A stretch of DNA of 64,000 bases from Gracilaria domingensis (GCA_022539475.1 VCMS01000236.1:23468-87467), one strand, 5' to 3'. Positions 44,115 through 55,647 are shown, counted from the first letter of the stretch. The notes: generated from the sequence alone by a model not told the origin. Numbers and translations: made by a program.

Positions 44115-44909
44115 GGGATGGAGATGAAGAGGCATGGTGAGGGGATGGTAGAGTGTTTGGCGAAGGAGGTTGCTGATGTCAGGGAGGAAAATACGAAGTT
44201 GAAGCGGGGGTGGAAGTCCTGGAGGTGCTGATGCGACAGGTGGAAAACATGAAGGGGTTCTTGAAGGGGACGGCGGGAGGTGGTAGGCAAGGTTCGCCAG
44301 TGACGGCGAACAGTGGTAGAAGGAACAAGAGGGATGTTGACGCTGAGGAGGAAGAGCGCGGGTGGAGCCGTTTAAAGAAGAGAAGGGGAGAGGTGGCGAG
44401 GGTTGAGAAGAACGAAGGGGCGCCGCTTGGCGGAGAGGACTATGGAGAAGCAGGAGGAGAAAAGGGTACGAGGGTTGGGGAGCCGTATGGGAGCGAGGCG
44501 CGTATAGGAGAATGGGCAGAGCTGTGCGCAAAACTTTTACGAGATGACGTTTGAGGATACGCAGACTGAAACTCGTGATGAGTATAGTGTTTCGATGTGT
44601 GCTTCAGTTGGTTTGAAGGTCGCTGGAGCTGAGTGCCTGTGGAATGAGACCGGTTTGGTGGGGAAGGTTGTTGGGATGTGCACTGTGTTCCTGAATGGAA
44701 CGGGTAGCAAAACTAGTGCCAGTGAAATAAACGGGGAGGATCCTGGAAATGGATGCAATTTTGGTTCAAGGCCAACGGAACCTGCTGAAAAGCTAGAAAA
44801 ACTGAAGAAAAAATTACGTAAAGTGGAATATATTATTGCAAAATTTGTTAATGTTTTGAGTGCCAGCGCGACCTACCTCCTCGCGCGCCCATTACGCGGC
44901 CTAAACTAG
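44115..44909 (+). pseudogene. G-rich coiled-coil ORF of the unnamed repeat family, copy 2
   Basis: It begins where the 3' LTR ends. Pieces read 'LAKEVADVREENTKLKRG', then in another frame 'MEVLEVLMRQVENMKGFLKG' and 'RGWSRLKKRRGEVARVEKN'. A last frame (44544-44909) ends in 'KLRKVEYIIAKFVNVLSASA' and 'YLLARPLRGLN'. This parallels copy 1 at 990-2293 in order (coiled coil, 'GSPVT', basic 'SRLKKRR', then 'KLR..E..I.KF...LSAS..Y.LARP'). The LTR element seems to have inserted into it, since its start is missing. Function unknown. Confidence 0.5.
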
Positions 44910-45149
44910 CAACTGTTTCACAACTAGCACCCTGTTTTTCACTTCCAAGAACACCAACGAGTCCTAGACCGTCGCTACGGCACCTTGGCTATTGTTTTAC
45001 TGTTATTATTTCCGTCATACGGCTCTATCTACACTGCCCTCCTATACAGGTTTGGCCCACATTGTTCGTGAATATTTCCCGATCTCGCGAGTCGGTGCAC
45101 CGCTGTGCAGCTCTTCTGTCGTTCGTTTTGCCCATCATTGTTGGCCTGA

Positions 45150-45392
45150 ATATCTCTACTCGCTGTGGCTTGCCGTGAGCATCCGGATCTAGTGCCGGTT
45201 CTACCCCTTCCTTCCTCCGACTGCACGCCCAAAACGGGGCTGCCCGGATTTACACCCGGCTCGTGTCAGCCATATCGGAGGGTTCCATCACTGTCCCCAC
45301 CCTCTATAGGGAGCAGGACCTGAACACCCTGTGGGTGCTTTTCGGCGACGCGGCTGCTGTTTGCCCGCACGTGGGTTTGCACCACACAGTTA
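45150..45392 (+). repeat. LTR-like fragment related to the 3' part of the 39-44 kb LTRs
   Basis: It shares 'cggatttacacccg', 'cggaggg', 'tagggagcaggacctgaacacc' and the end 'gtgggtttgcaccacaca' with those LTRs, in the same order, at clearly lower identity. Possibly a solo or truncated LTR of a sister family. Confidence 0.4.
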
Positions 45393-45801
45393 CAATATTG
45401 TCTCCGCTTATTGTGAGGTCTCGAAGGATGTTCCCTCCTAGCAGCTCTTTCACGGCAAGAGTGGGGAGGGTTTTTCGTTTTCCCGCGTACACACCTAGGT
45501 ATTTTCGATTTAAGCTGTCCTTTCCTTTTTCGTCCGCACGTACAATTCCTCTGACCGTTACGGCTTTTCTTTCTCTCAAGGGGGGGTCTTCGGTCTGTTC
45601 GTCGGTTTTGAGGAAGTCTTGAGTAGAAGGAAGAGCGATACTCTTGTTCGTACGGGCTGGATCGCCTGGCGCGGGAACTGCCTGTCGAGTGGATAAATGT
45701 GGGATTCCGTTCATTGGGCAATCAAGCTTCCCGTCCATGGCTGCGACTGACGAGGACCTGCGGAGTGTCATCTGGATCGTATTCGAGAAGCGTTGGTTCA
45801 T
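45304..45801 (-). CDS. Unrecognised ORF adjoining the LTR-like fragment
   Basis: A 165-residue frame with varied, protein-like composition: 'ALPSTQDFLKTDEQTEDPPL', 'KYLGVYAGKRKTLPTLAVKE' and 'LLGGNILRDLTISGDNIVTV'. Its last 30 codons run into the LTR-like fragment. It may be a TE-derived antisense ORF comparable to the one at 42415-43059, or chance. No motif is recognised. Confidence 0.25.
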   Translation of the reverse strand: MNQRFSNTIQMTLRRSSSVAAMDGKLDCPMNGIPHLSTRQAVPAPGDPARTNKSIALPSTQDFLKTDEQTEDPPLRERKAVTVRGIVRADEKGKDSLNRKYLGVYAGKRKTLPTLAVKELLGGNILRDLTISGDNIVTVWCKPTCGQTAAASPKSTHRVFRSCSL

Positions 45802-47322
45802 ATACTTTGATTTTTGACATGAGAACCTTAAGCTTCTCAGGGTTCGAGTCAGCGATTTGTTTTACGTCCGCTGCTGCGGACTGAAGTAATTTTTCCGGCT
45901 CAGCTTTACTTTCTGGTTCGGACGGGCTTGAATTGATGAAGTGGGGATTAGCAAGACGATTGGGACTTTATGTGCGCTGTTAGTCTTCTGAAGATGATTT
46001 GGAAAAGCTCCAGGAAGAGCTGCGCTGATGACCAGGTGGAGCTGTTGCTCAGAAAGAAAGGTATTTTTTTCAAAGCTCATGGCTTTCAGGTTATTGTAGT
46101 CATTCATTTAGGGTCTGTACTCCCTTTCGGTGTATCTTATGGTAGTCGTTTTTTGTTATGGTCACTCGCTGAGAGAAAGACGTGAATTAAGTGTGAGTGG
46201 CTGGGCTTTGGGTACTAGATTATGAAGTGGGAGGTGACACAGGTCGTTTGGTTCTGTTTTTTTGAAGACAGTGTTGGTTTCAGAGCAGTTGCGGTGTTTA
46301 ACGTTATATTTAGTCTCTTTGAAGGTGACGGTAATTCATTTTCCTTGTTACAGGAGAAATGTTGGAGATAATGAAGATTTGATACACGAAAGAATCGCGT
46401 GTGGAAGCGGGAAAGGAAGTTTTGTTTTCTTATGTGTGCATAACGTGAATCGTCTTCGTTTGTGCGGAAGAACGGGAAAGGATTGCTTGTTTGACTATGC
46501 GGTGTGCGGGTTTGCAGAACGCAAAGTCTGATTGACAACGTAACACGCGGGATGAGCTATGACTAGGCTATGACGGCTTTGCTTAGGGACGCTGGCTGTA
46601 AGTGTGTAAAGGGTTCAATAATGGTTTTAACTCCCTGGCGTGGACGAGGAATGGACTGTGGGTGTAAAAATGTGTGGGCTTAGAAGTCTAGGTTTTCAGG
46701 TTTGTGATTTTGTCGCAGTGAAGCTGTGACGTTTGGGAGTAATCCTTCTTCGCGTTTGTTGCAACACAGAAGGGCTTTTGTGCTTTTTGAAATCTGTTAT
46801 GAGCGTATGTTATGCACAGCGAGGGCTCTGGAGCAGCTTCAGTGTCGCAGAATGGCTTTGGGTCTTTGTGAAGGCGGTTATGGGCGTGTGTGAGACACGG
46901 CGGCAGCTCTTGGGTAGCATCGAGGTCAGATTTCGATGCGATTCTGAGAAGGAGTTCTTGACAACGACGGCAATAGGGCTGGCGACGACAGAGCAGCGCG
47001 CTGACTCCTTCGAAGAGCCATTGTCTCGTCGTCCAAACTTTCGCTACAAAACTAAAAACTATTTTCGTATAAAAGCCATAATACTCTGTAGACACTAGTG
47101 TCTATTCGACAATTGACCTCATATGAGGTCAATTGGCCTCATTTGAGGCCGAAATTAAAACACTCATTATTTTAGTTCACTTCATTCCATCGCAGTTCAA
47201 ACCCATGTACACAGTCCTCCTTGATCTTCTCTTCCTTGGCGTCAACCAAATTCACGAGAATTTAGTACGCAACGGACAACAAACTCTGTGTACATCAAAA
47301 CACCCGACACATATACCCAACC
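45802..47322. other. Spacer upstream of the piggyBac-like element
   Basis: ORFs here on both strands are short and lack motifs. Three palindromes cluster at 47090-47150. Confidence 0.4.
47090..47150. repeat. Cluster of three palindromes
   Basis: 'agacactagtgtct' (47090-47103) and a 24-bp palindrome starting 'aattgacctcatatgagg' (47111-47134) are perfect. 'ggcctcatttgaggcc' (47135-47150) is near-perfect. They may mark the left end of the piggyBac-like element or a regulatory site. Confidence 0.6.
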
Positions 47323-49456
47323 ATGCCAAGAGCAAATGATCAACACACAGTTGTTGGAAACCGCGTCCACAGTCGTGCACGATTGGTATCATCCGAAGCT
47401 GATTGCAAATGTTTCTTTGGCAGCCAATGGAAGACAAAAATGATCAGTCGAACCGTCATGTCCACATCTCTCAATATGAACAACGGTCGTCGTCAAACAA
47501 TCGTGCGAATTAATTTTGAGCTACCCGGTCGCTGCAAAGAGTATGACATGAAACTTTGCAGCGTCAAGAAAGGTTACCATGTTATAACTGAAGAAGCAGC
47601 CACTCTTGGACGTCAACAGTGGTTGGAGACAAAAAGCGCGCAAGCGAACGAACAAGGCTAAGAAATGCCTCCTGGAGAGCAAAATATGACGTCAAGCAAT
47701 CCAAATGAGGAAGCCGCTCCAACGCCAATCATGAAGGAGAGCATTGTCGAAGCGCGTTCTGAAGTCGACGCTCATTTGACGATTTGGAAGAGGCAAAGTG
47801 TACCGTTATTGCTAAATGGTCAGATCTGAATGCATCAGTCGAAATTTATTGGTCCAATGGGAGATTTTTTTACGGCATGTCATGCTCCTCGGGACCTCAC
47901 ACCTTTTGATTTTTTCATCTGGATGTTTCCTTCCTCCGATTAAAACATTATGGTACACAAGAAGAATATTAGATTAGGAAGTATGGGATTCAAACACACA
48001 ACTACCCGGGAGATTCTTAGATTCTTTGGAGTGATGATATTAATAACTCGGTTTGAATTCAAAGATCGACGAAATTTATGGAGTTGTGGGTCTTCGTTAA
48101 AGTATATACAGGCACCCGGACTAGTTAAAGCTATGGCCCGTAATCGATTTGAGGCTCTCCGGAGATGCATCTTTTTCAGTGGCGAATCTGAGGAAGAGGT
48201 GGAAAACGAGGCACGATTGTCACGTGTGTGCGACTTCTTTTGAGCAGTCAATAATCATCGACGAACGTATGTCATGCCTTCAAGCTCGTTGTGTGTGGAC
48301 GAAAGTATGTCACGCTGGTATCGACTGGTTGGAAATTGGATAAACATTGGACTTCCGAACTACATTGCTCTGGACCGAAAGCCAGAGAACGGCTGTGAAC
48401 TGAAAACCGTTTGTTGTGGACAGAGCGGTGTACTTCTCAAAATCGAGATAACAATGGGAAGTACTAGCACTGAGACAATGGATTACTCAGGAGAATTTCA
48501 GCATGGCACATCTGTTCTATTGAGATTGGATCAAGACTGTTTCGGGAGTGATCGTCTCGTGTGCGCTGATTCCTATTTTGATTCTGTCGAAAGAGCAAAA
48601 TCTCTCTTGAAAAAGGGGATACGATTTATTGGTGTTATTAAAAACGCTACAAGACGGTTTCGTATAAAGCGATTGTCAGAAATAACTATTACGAATCGTG
48701 GAGAGCATGTATCAATGGTTTCGAAGCTTAATGAAATAGGAAAAGAAATGATGGCTGTTCTTTGGGTGGATCGGGAAAGAAGATACTTTATCACACATAC
48801 GGTTCGACCAATCCTGGCACTCCAATCAATCATACTCGCAGTAGAAACGTGAAAGACAAGGCTAAAAGTCCGTCTTTTTCGATATCCATCCCAGATGTTT
48901 GCGAGAAATATTACGATGTATGATCTAAAATTGGTCCTCACAATCGTTGTAGACAGGATGACCTCAAAATAGAGAAGAAATTAGAGTCAAGGAATGGCCT
49001 TCCCGAGTTAATACAACTCCATTTCCGATGTGTGTTGTGGATGCTTGGAATCTTTACAAAAGTTCTACTGGAAATCTGAAAAATCTATCAGCACATTCCT
49101 TCTATTTTGAACTGGGAGACCAGCTGATTGGTAACAACTGGGATTCTATTCGTCGAATCAGAAGAAATCCTGAAGAAGAGGTTGATTGTGGCTTGCTAGT
49201 GGCTAAAACCGATATTCATCTGGCGCAAACCACTCGGTAGCGAATGAATAAAGATAGAACTTTAACAGCTGCTGTTCACCAGGGAAGATGCAAAGTATGC
49301 AAGAGCAACATTAAGTCGAAGTACTTGTGCTCTGGATTTGTTAAGAGTCGAGATGTATCTATTTATTTATGTCACAGTTCGACTGGTCGCTCGCGCTTTT
49401 CAGATCATGTAAGTGACTGTAATTACATTGTGGGCATAAGTAATTCAATAAAGTAA
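47323..49456 (+). pseudogene. piggyBac-like (DDE_Tnp_1_7) transposase
   Basis: Pieces follow the order of the family. An N-terminal domain (47323-47661) has 'CKCFFGSQWKTKMISRTVM' and 'RINFELPGRCKEYDMKL'. The start of the core (47950-48243) has 'REILRFFGVMILITRFEF' and 'NRFEALRRCIFFS'. After one in-frame TGA, 48274-48852 has 'SSSLCVDESMSRWYR' (first Asp), 'LVCADSYFDSVERAKSLLKK' (second Asp) and 'AVLWVDRERRYFITHTV'. 49028-49240 has 'CVVDAWNLYKSSTG'. 49244-49456 is a Cys-rich tail ('QGRCKVCKSNIKSKYLCSG') like the piggyBac C-terminal finger. The enzyme would cut and paste at TTAA. Ends with a TTAA duplication were not found. Confidence 0.7.
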
Positions 49457-49887
49457 GAAGGCGGATGTCTAAATTTGTTTAGAGTTTGGATATAAATATT
49501 TTTAAAAGAAAACGAAGCATAAGTTTGATTACCTATAGACTTCTACTTAACTACTCCGCGTTTTTGGCTTGGAAGATGCAATTTTACTCTGCGACAAAAC
49601 TAGCCCCTTGACAAATGTCGCCTTGTTCTGTCTGCGGTTCAGGTGGGCGCTTATGCGTTTTTAGAGTAAATCGATTTTGAATAAATCGAGCTGCCAAAGC
49701 AGTTTTTGAGTTTAAATTTGAACTCAGCGAGGTTCGAACTTTGGTTTTTAATAGCCCTTTTCAAAGAAGAAAAGCTCTCCTTATAGCTTAACCCTTGAAT
49801 CTACGCAGTTCTTAAATTTCAAAACAAGCGCGATTTCTTATTTTCTGTACACGTGCTCCGAGAGCCGACGTCTTCCATGCACCAGGG
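49457..49887. other. Spacer
   Basis: No gene or repeat identified. AT-rich sequence between two DNA transposons. Confidence 0.4.
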
Positions 49888-51123
49888 ATGGAGGAAAAAG
49901 ACTTCTTGCTCTACATGCTCCTGTTAGACCAGATGTCACAGACAGCCATCCACACACAGATGCTGGTCAATCAAGGAGCTTTAATAGCCGCACAATCTTT
50001 CTCATGCTTGTCGTATCTCGACTTTCCCGAAAAGCAAAGCAAACCGCGACGAGGAAATTCTGTATCTGGATCAAAAGCAAAGTATGCTAAACGCTTTTCA
50101 TCTCAAGTGTATAATAACATACGCTTTAAAGATCCAGACGTTCTTTTGTTCGAGAAAACAACCCACATGACAAGGTAAGACTTTGGCAATCTTCACAACC
50201 TATTCCGTCAGCGATTAGAGCTTCCCATAGATGTCAAAAACAATTTCGAAGGACAGCAACGAATGCTCCGCCGAAGGCGTCTTGCAAGCGAAGAAATGCT
50301 CTCCATGTTCCTTGATGTTTTTGGTGGTTCCAACGAGGGAGGAGTAGGTGTGGAACGAGTTGCTCATCGCTACGGTGTATCTTCCGGAACGGTTTCGAAG
50401 TAATTTTGCGATGTTCCGTACGTCGTATTTAGAGCTCTAGGTGCTCCTGAACCTAAGCTCATTCGCTGGCCCCACGAATAAGAGAGGGAGGATATGGAAG
50501 GTTTACTTATCGATTTCCCGAACTGTGTCTTTTTTCTGGATGGAAACAAAGCAAGCGGTGGATGCATCAAAAGAACTCTGAACAAGAACGTGCCTACGAT
50601 AGCTAAAAAAAGCCCATGCCTGGTCAGTTCTTGTTTTTCGTGACCTGTTTGGACGCATTATACGACTCGAAATATTGGATAAAGGCGCAGAAAGTGACCG
50701 CAATCTGTATACTAGCTCTGAGGTTTTTCGTGATGCGCAGTCTTTTCGGTCGAGCGGGCATCATGGTATGGCTGACATGGGTTTTGTTGGCAGTGGCGCT
50801 CTTTTTGTGCCGTATAAAAGAAACGAAAGCCCGACGTGGATATATAGAACGGTACACAACAAGCGTATTAGAAAGCAGCGAATGGTAAACGAGTGGGGTA
50901 TCCGATATATCAACAACCGTTTCCGGTTGTTTTTAGGAAGATGTTCTTTCGAGAAATCACTGTTCCCCATTACCTATCACACTGCAGCATTGCTGCATTG
51001 CTTTCTAACTGGCAGTTGGATCCACGGGGTTATCCTCTACAACCTCGTTCCAGATACGAGGGAAAACTGCGTGCGCATGCTCATCAAGAGTATCAAGATG
51101 AGGACCTTGAGAAAGACACGTAA
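49888..51123 (+). pseudogene. PIF/Harbinger-like (DDE_Tnp_4) transposase
   Basis: One frame from 49888 is open except for three TAA codons (50176-50178, 50401-50403, 50479-50481). It reads 'RRLASEEMLSMFLDVFGG', 'RVAHRYGVSSGTVSK' (helix-turn-helix) and 'LLIDFPNCVFFLDGNKAS' with the first Asp. After a frameshift near 50620, 50675-51123 gives 'GHHGMADMGFVGSGALFVPY' (second Asp) and 'KRIRKQRMVNEWGIRYINNR' (the E block, N-E-W-G form). That is the Harbinger DDE set in order. A partner ORF lies tail to tail on the other strand, with a hairpin in between, the two-gene layout known for PIF/Harbinger elements. Terminal repeats were not resolved. Confidence 0.65.
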
Positions 51124-51140
51124 ACGTTTATTGTTCGGTG

Positions 51141-51225
51141 AGCGGCGCGCGGAGCAAGTCCTTCGATCCGGTCGCCTTCGAGTCCCTACGCTGCAGATTT
51201 GGCACTCGCCGCTCCGCGCGCCGCT
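51141..51225. repeat. 15-bp perfect inverted repeat between convergent ORFs
   Basis: 'agcggcgcgcggagc' (51141-51155) and 'gctccgcgcgccgct' (51211-51225), GC-rich, with a 55-nt loop. It lies between the 3' ends of the Harbinger transposase and its partner ORF. Confidence 0.8.
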
Positions 51226-51243
51226 AAAAGAGAAAGAAACATT

Positions 51244-52017
51244 TCATTCCTGTCCCACCGATTCACGATCCGGTCCTTCGGAAGACTGTTGCACGGGGTC
51301 AGTTGAGGCATCTGCATTGCCAGAGGCCGGAGGATGTGGTTCGTTTTCAGATGGTTCGGTAAGAGTGGGATCAATGAGAAGGAGGTCTGATGGAAGAAGG
51401 GGTGGTAGCGGAGTAGCAGGATCACACCCGTCAAGATTGTTGCTCGTAGCAAACAGACCGAACAAAGCACCGAATTGCTCACTTTGTCTACGATGTAGAG
51501 CCGCACTTGAGATTGCAGCTTTTGAAATGCGTGTTTGTGCTTATGAGGCTTGGAGCTCCGTGGGAAGTTTGCAGCGTTCTCGTTCTTCTCGTTCTTTTTG
51601 ACGCAATCGCTTGTTCTTTTCGAGAGGTTCCTTTCCTTCGGGGTTAGGTTTCTCCTTTTCTGCTCGGTACTCTTTGTTTCTCGCGAATGCCTTCTCCGCT
51701 TTATCATCTGTAATTAGAATCTTTTTCAATGCTTCATGTTTATAATGGAGAACTGTGTGATCCAAGACATGTTGGGCATCGTTCTCCCTACCACAAATCG
51801 CAGCTAAGGGCCCGTCACCCTCGCCATCTCCTTGAGTAGAGCAAATGGTAACCTTCTTTGCCATGTCCTGCACTGAATTTGCGATATGTCGTAAGCTGTC
51901 GGCAGTTATGCGCACCATATATGCCATTCTGCAGCTCATGTGGTATGTATCTTGTTGTTCTACTATTGTACTGTCCGGTACATGGCGGTTTTTGCGCGAT
52001 CTGCAACGGTTTTGCAA
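51244..52017 (-). pseudogene. Harbinger partner ORF, one in-frame TAA
   Basis: A single frame from 52017 to 51244 is interrupted only by the TAA after 'KLPTELQAS'. Downstream 'AQTRISKAAISSAALHRRQS' continues smoothly. The first half has 'DSLRHIANSVQDMAKKV', then Lys/Glu-rich helix 'HYKHEALKKILITDDKAEKA' and 'NKRLRQKEREERERCKLPTE'. The C-terminal half is Pro/Ser/acid-rich. PIF/Harbinger elements encode a second, DNA-binding (Myb/trihelix-like) protein beside the transposase. The position and basic helices suit that role, but the Myb core itself is not clear. Confidence 0.4.
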
Positions 52018-53870
52018 GTCTTTTCTAATGGTTTTATCTTCTGAACAGGAACGTTAGGGGCTATCAAGTTTCGGAGCACCCACGTTTTTCAATTTTGTTC
52101 ATGAGAAACCTTTGAAAAACGCGCTGTGGGTCGCACGGAGATGCTAGAGGAACGTTTAGAGTTGAATCTGGAACAAAATTGCAAATTGGTGGCTTTGCCT
52201 GCTGTATCTGATAGTCTGAAATGGCCGAGAGTGACCGGGGTTCGTTTGGGGTGACGACCATGAGAAAAGTAGACAGTGAAGACCAATGATCTCGGACAGG
52301 GTGCGCAATGAGAATAAGGTAAGCTTTTTGGACGATGGGTGCGGAGCGTGCTCTTGTTTTTGGGCCTAGGGAGCCTTTACACAGTACGAGGCAAGTTCCA
52401 CAACGCCGGCGAATCCTCGCCCGATACGAGAGTGATCCTCGTCAGCTATTTCCGTAAGGATCGGCCCAATAGCCCTTCGACAAGTTAAAAATCCTTACAA
52501 ACTAAGTACACTATTGATCGGATCCCCAGTCGAAATATGGGATATAGTTTGGATACAAGTTTGATATAGAACGCGTGATATATTTCGGATATAATTCACC
52601 GACGTTTCTGGGATATTAATGAGATATAGATTTGATACAAAATAGATAAACTTTCATTAACTACCAGACATATGCTTGAACTTTGATGGAAACGTTTTTG
52701 ATAAATCTGTCGCATAAGTTTAAGATGAGAACGATTATATTTGGATATGATTGAGGTGCAATTAAGTTCCCAAAGATGGTCTGTTTGAGGGGTTCTGCTC
52801 AGTACGTTAGATAAGCATCTAGTCGGAATTCACTATACGCAAGATAAAAATCTTGATTCCAGTTTTCAATGAAATGATGTGCTTTACGTCTGATACTGCT
52901 ACAGCCTACACTAAGAACGATCCTTCCATAACCGGAGATTAGTACCATCTGGGAATCCCTCGAATGCGGTGCAACACATGACAGAACACGTTGAGGTCAG
53001 CGACCATGCTCATGACGGCTCCCGCGTGGTGCCCGGCACCTGCGACGGCCACATGCGAAACGTCCACAGCCGCGATTTGTTTGTTCTTTGATCACTTTTG
53101 CATATCGTGACATATCATCAGCTGACCGCCTCTGTACAGCACGCTTCTGTGAGAATCGCTTGGTGTCAGCCTAGTTCGGCCTTCATGCTCAGCACTCAGT
53201 ATCGGTCCGAGTGACCGGAGTCGCTGTGCCCTTTTAGGCTTGGAAGACACACACAAACAGATCAAAGTTGCACTACATATCGATCCAGGCGCCACATGAA
53301 GCCAAACACAACGAAAAACGACCCCGAGTGGCTGCTGCTGGGCAGTCTCCGTTTCGAAGTCATCATGTTTCAATATAGAAATGTAATGCAATTGATACCG
53401 TGGGCGGGACTGGGGAGTAAATCCATCAGTTATGTGCGTCTGTCTCTTGCAGATGCTAGATTTTTTAGGCGAGGGTCGTCCAGAAATTGGCAAGGGTCGT
53501 CCAGTAAATTTTTTGAAAAAATATCGAGATCAATTATTTCAAAATTTGCAGATAATTGCTTGGGTCGTCCAGAATCGCTGTGCAGTAAATACTGGTGGGT
53601 TTTCCACTCGTCCTAGTTCTCTAGTCGAGGGCTACCTGAACTGTATTTCGCGAAGTCTAGGTTCAGTTTCCATTAAGGTGCACATTACACGATACCTTCT
53701 GCGGAATGATACCCTGCAACGCATGGAATACTAGTGCTAGTACAGATGATGCCCATTATGAAATCATACCGTTTTATTCGTATCTATTCTTCTATCGACC
53801 GCTTTTGCTAACCACTACTTCGCTATATTACATGTATCATATCCCCATGATGGAGCGGGTGTAGGCGCAA
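52018..53870. other. Spacer, AT-rich, without recognised genes
   Basis: Repeated 'ggatatag/gatatag' motifs occupy about 52540-52640. The motif 'gggtcgtccaga' recurs three times between 53465 and 53575. No ORF shows family features. Confidence 0.4.
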
Positions 53871-54022
53871 TCTGCGGCAGATGCCGCAGACTGCACGTCC
53901 ACCATCAGCTGTATCGGTAGAACAAATACGCACTCCGAGAGGATGAGGCGCTTCGCGCCTCATCCTCTCCGTTCCTCATGTAGGGAACCATGCCCAGATG
54001 CCTGGTTCCCTACTTGAGGAAC
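53871..54022. repeat. Three consecutive hairpins
   Basis: Hairpin 1: 'tctgcggca' (53871-53879) with 'tgccgcaga' (53882-53890). Hairpin 2: 15-bp perfect arms 53937-53951 and 53955-53969 with a 3-nt loop. Hairpin 3: 20-bp arms 53971-53990 and 54003-54022 with one mismatch. Hairpins 2 and 3 are separated by a single base. Confidence 0.85.
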
Positions 54023-54067
54023 CTGCACCTGCAACTCGTGAGCTACGTCCGCATCAAAAGTCATTTA

Positions 54068-54955
54068 CCTGTATACGCAAGCAGAAAGTATCCATAAGTT
54101 AGTCAATGATCCGTTGGATACATTTGAAATGCGATGGAACGTACCATTGATAAAACAAAACAGAAACGTTGCGCTAGAAAAGTCGAGGGACCTAGTAACT
54201 CGCAAACGGAAGAAGAAGCAGGAAAGAGATCGGTTAGATTACCAGCCCACCATCATCGTAAAGCGCGAAAGGTGTCGAAGCGAGAACTCACAACCAAGGA
54301 CACCAAGAATGCCCATGCAGCAAACATATTTCAAGATGCGATAAACGAGAGAGCAGCCTATGTCCCAACCAAGTACCAGAATCGCCTATCCCGAACAGCC
54401 AGAGATCGATCTTGAGAGACGAAATGAAATTGGTCGTTTTCCTGTATACGCAAGCAGAAAGTATCCATAAGTTAGTCAATGCTCCGTTGGATACAGTTGA
54501 AATGCGATAGAACGTACCATTGATAAGAGCAAAACAGAAACGTTGCGCTAGAAAAGTCGAGGGACCTAGTAACTCGCAAACGGAAGAAGAAGCAGGAAAG
54601 GGATCGGTTAGATTACCAGCCCACCATCATCGTAAAGCGCGAAAAGGTGTCGAAGCGAGAACTCACAACCAAGGACACCAAGAATGCCCAAGCAGCAAAC
54701 ATACCGCAAGATGCGATAAACGAGAGAGCAGCCTATGTCCCAACCAAGTACCAGAATCGCCTATCCCGAACAGCCAGAGATCGATCTTGAGAGACGAAAT
54801 GAAATTGGTCGTTTTCCTGTATACGCAAGCAGAAAGTATCCATAAGTTAGTCAATGCTCCGTTGGATACAGTTGAAATGCGATAGAACGTACCATTGATA
54901 AGAGCAAAACAGAAACGTTGCTCTAGAAAAGTCGAGGGACCTAGTAACTCGCAAA
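54068..54955. repeat. Tandem repeat, 2.4 copies of a ~374-bp unit
   Basis: Units start at 54068, 54441 and 54816 with 'cctgtatacgcaagcagaaa' (periods 373 and 375). Identity is very high between copies. The third copy breaks off after 'tagtaactcgcaaa' at 54955. Short frames inside it are not credible genes. It lies between the hairpin cluster and the Plavaka-type transposase. Confidence 0.9.
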
Positions 54956-55219
54956 AGTAACCCAAAGCCTTTTTCCTGCCGTTTACATGTCGCAGAGCGC
55001 GAAGAGACGTGGTGAGGATTGGTTAGTTTAGAACAAAGATACGTAGAAGGAAATGGAAGCACGTACGAAAAGACTGCACGGAAAGACTGCACGGAATACA
55101 TCCGTGAGATACGGATGCTGTCCGCTTTATGGAGGCGTCCGACGAGGGCGGAGAAAGAGAATGAGGTACGCTTCATGTCCGCTTAATGGAATTCATTCTC
55201 AGCACGCTACTTCGTAATC

Positions 55220-55281
55220 CGTCGTACTTTTTTCCGCCCTCGCACTTCGTAGCGAGTGCGAGGGCGGAAAAACGTACGACG
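55220..55281. repeat. 27-bp inverted repeat upstream of the Plavaka-type transposase
   Basis: Arms 55220-55246 and 55255-55281 match at 26 of 27 positions (core 'ttccgccctcgcact'), with an 8-nt loop. Weaker complementarity extends outward to 'ctact...agtag'. It may be a terminal or subterminal structure of the large element, or a promoter-proximal hairpin. Confidence 0.8.
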
Positions 55282-55647
55282 AAGCGGAGTAGAACGCGAG
55301 GATGGCACGGATCACGACGGTAACAAAAGATCGGACGTCGGACGGGCGGGGGCGGCGGCGGAGGGAAGAGATTTATTTTTCTGTGCGAGATTGGACAAGT
55401 GTACAGCGTACAACGTTGGGAAACCAGAGGTTTATAACCAGTGGTAGATAATACGAGAAGTACACCCTTGTGTTGAGGACGACGTGTACCTACGTTCCTT
55501 TTTGAACGAAAGCACGTGATTTAAACTCAAAATATATTCTCCGTTCTGAGCAACACGTCGATATTGACTGTCGCTCGACCTCCTTCTCCCTTCGGACGCC
55601 CTTCCGTTGCAGTCTTTGTCGTCGTTTCTGGTTCATTTCTTCTTCCC

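Noticed and set aside
43548-44140. Phe/Pro-rich + ORFs
   Set aside because: They lie entirely within the 3' LTR and reflect its pyrimidine tract.
53430-53735. ORF containing 'GRPEIGKGRPVNFLKKYRD'
   Set aside because: It reads protein-like for a few residues but is carried by a short repeated DNA motif and matches no known family.
54114-54885. Repeated ORFs with Lys/Arg-rich sequence in the 374-bp tandem array
   Set aside because: They arise because the DNA unit repeats. The frames shift between units and end at arbitrary stops.
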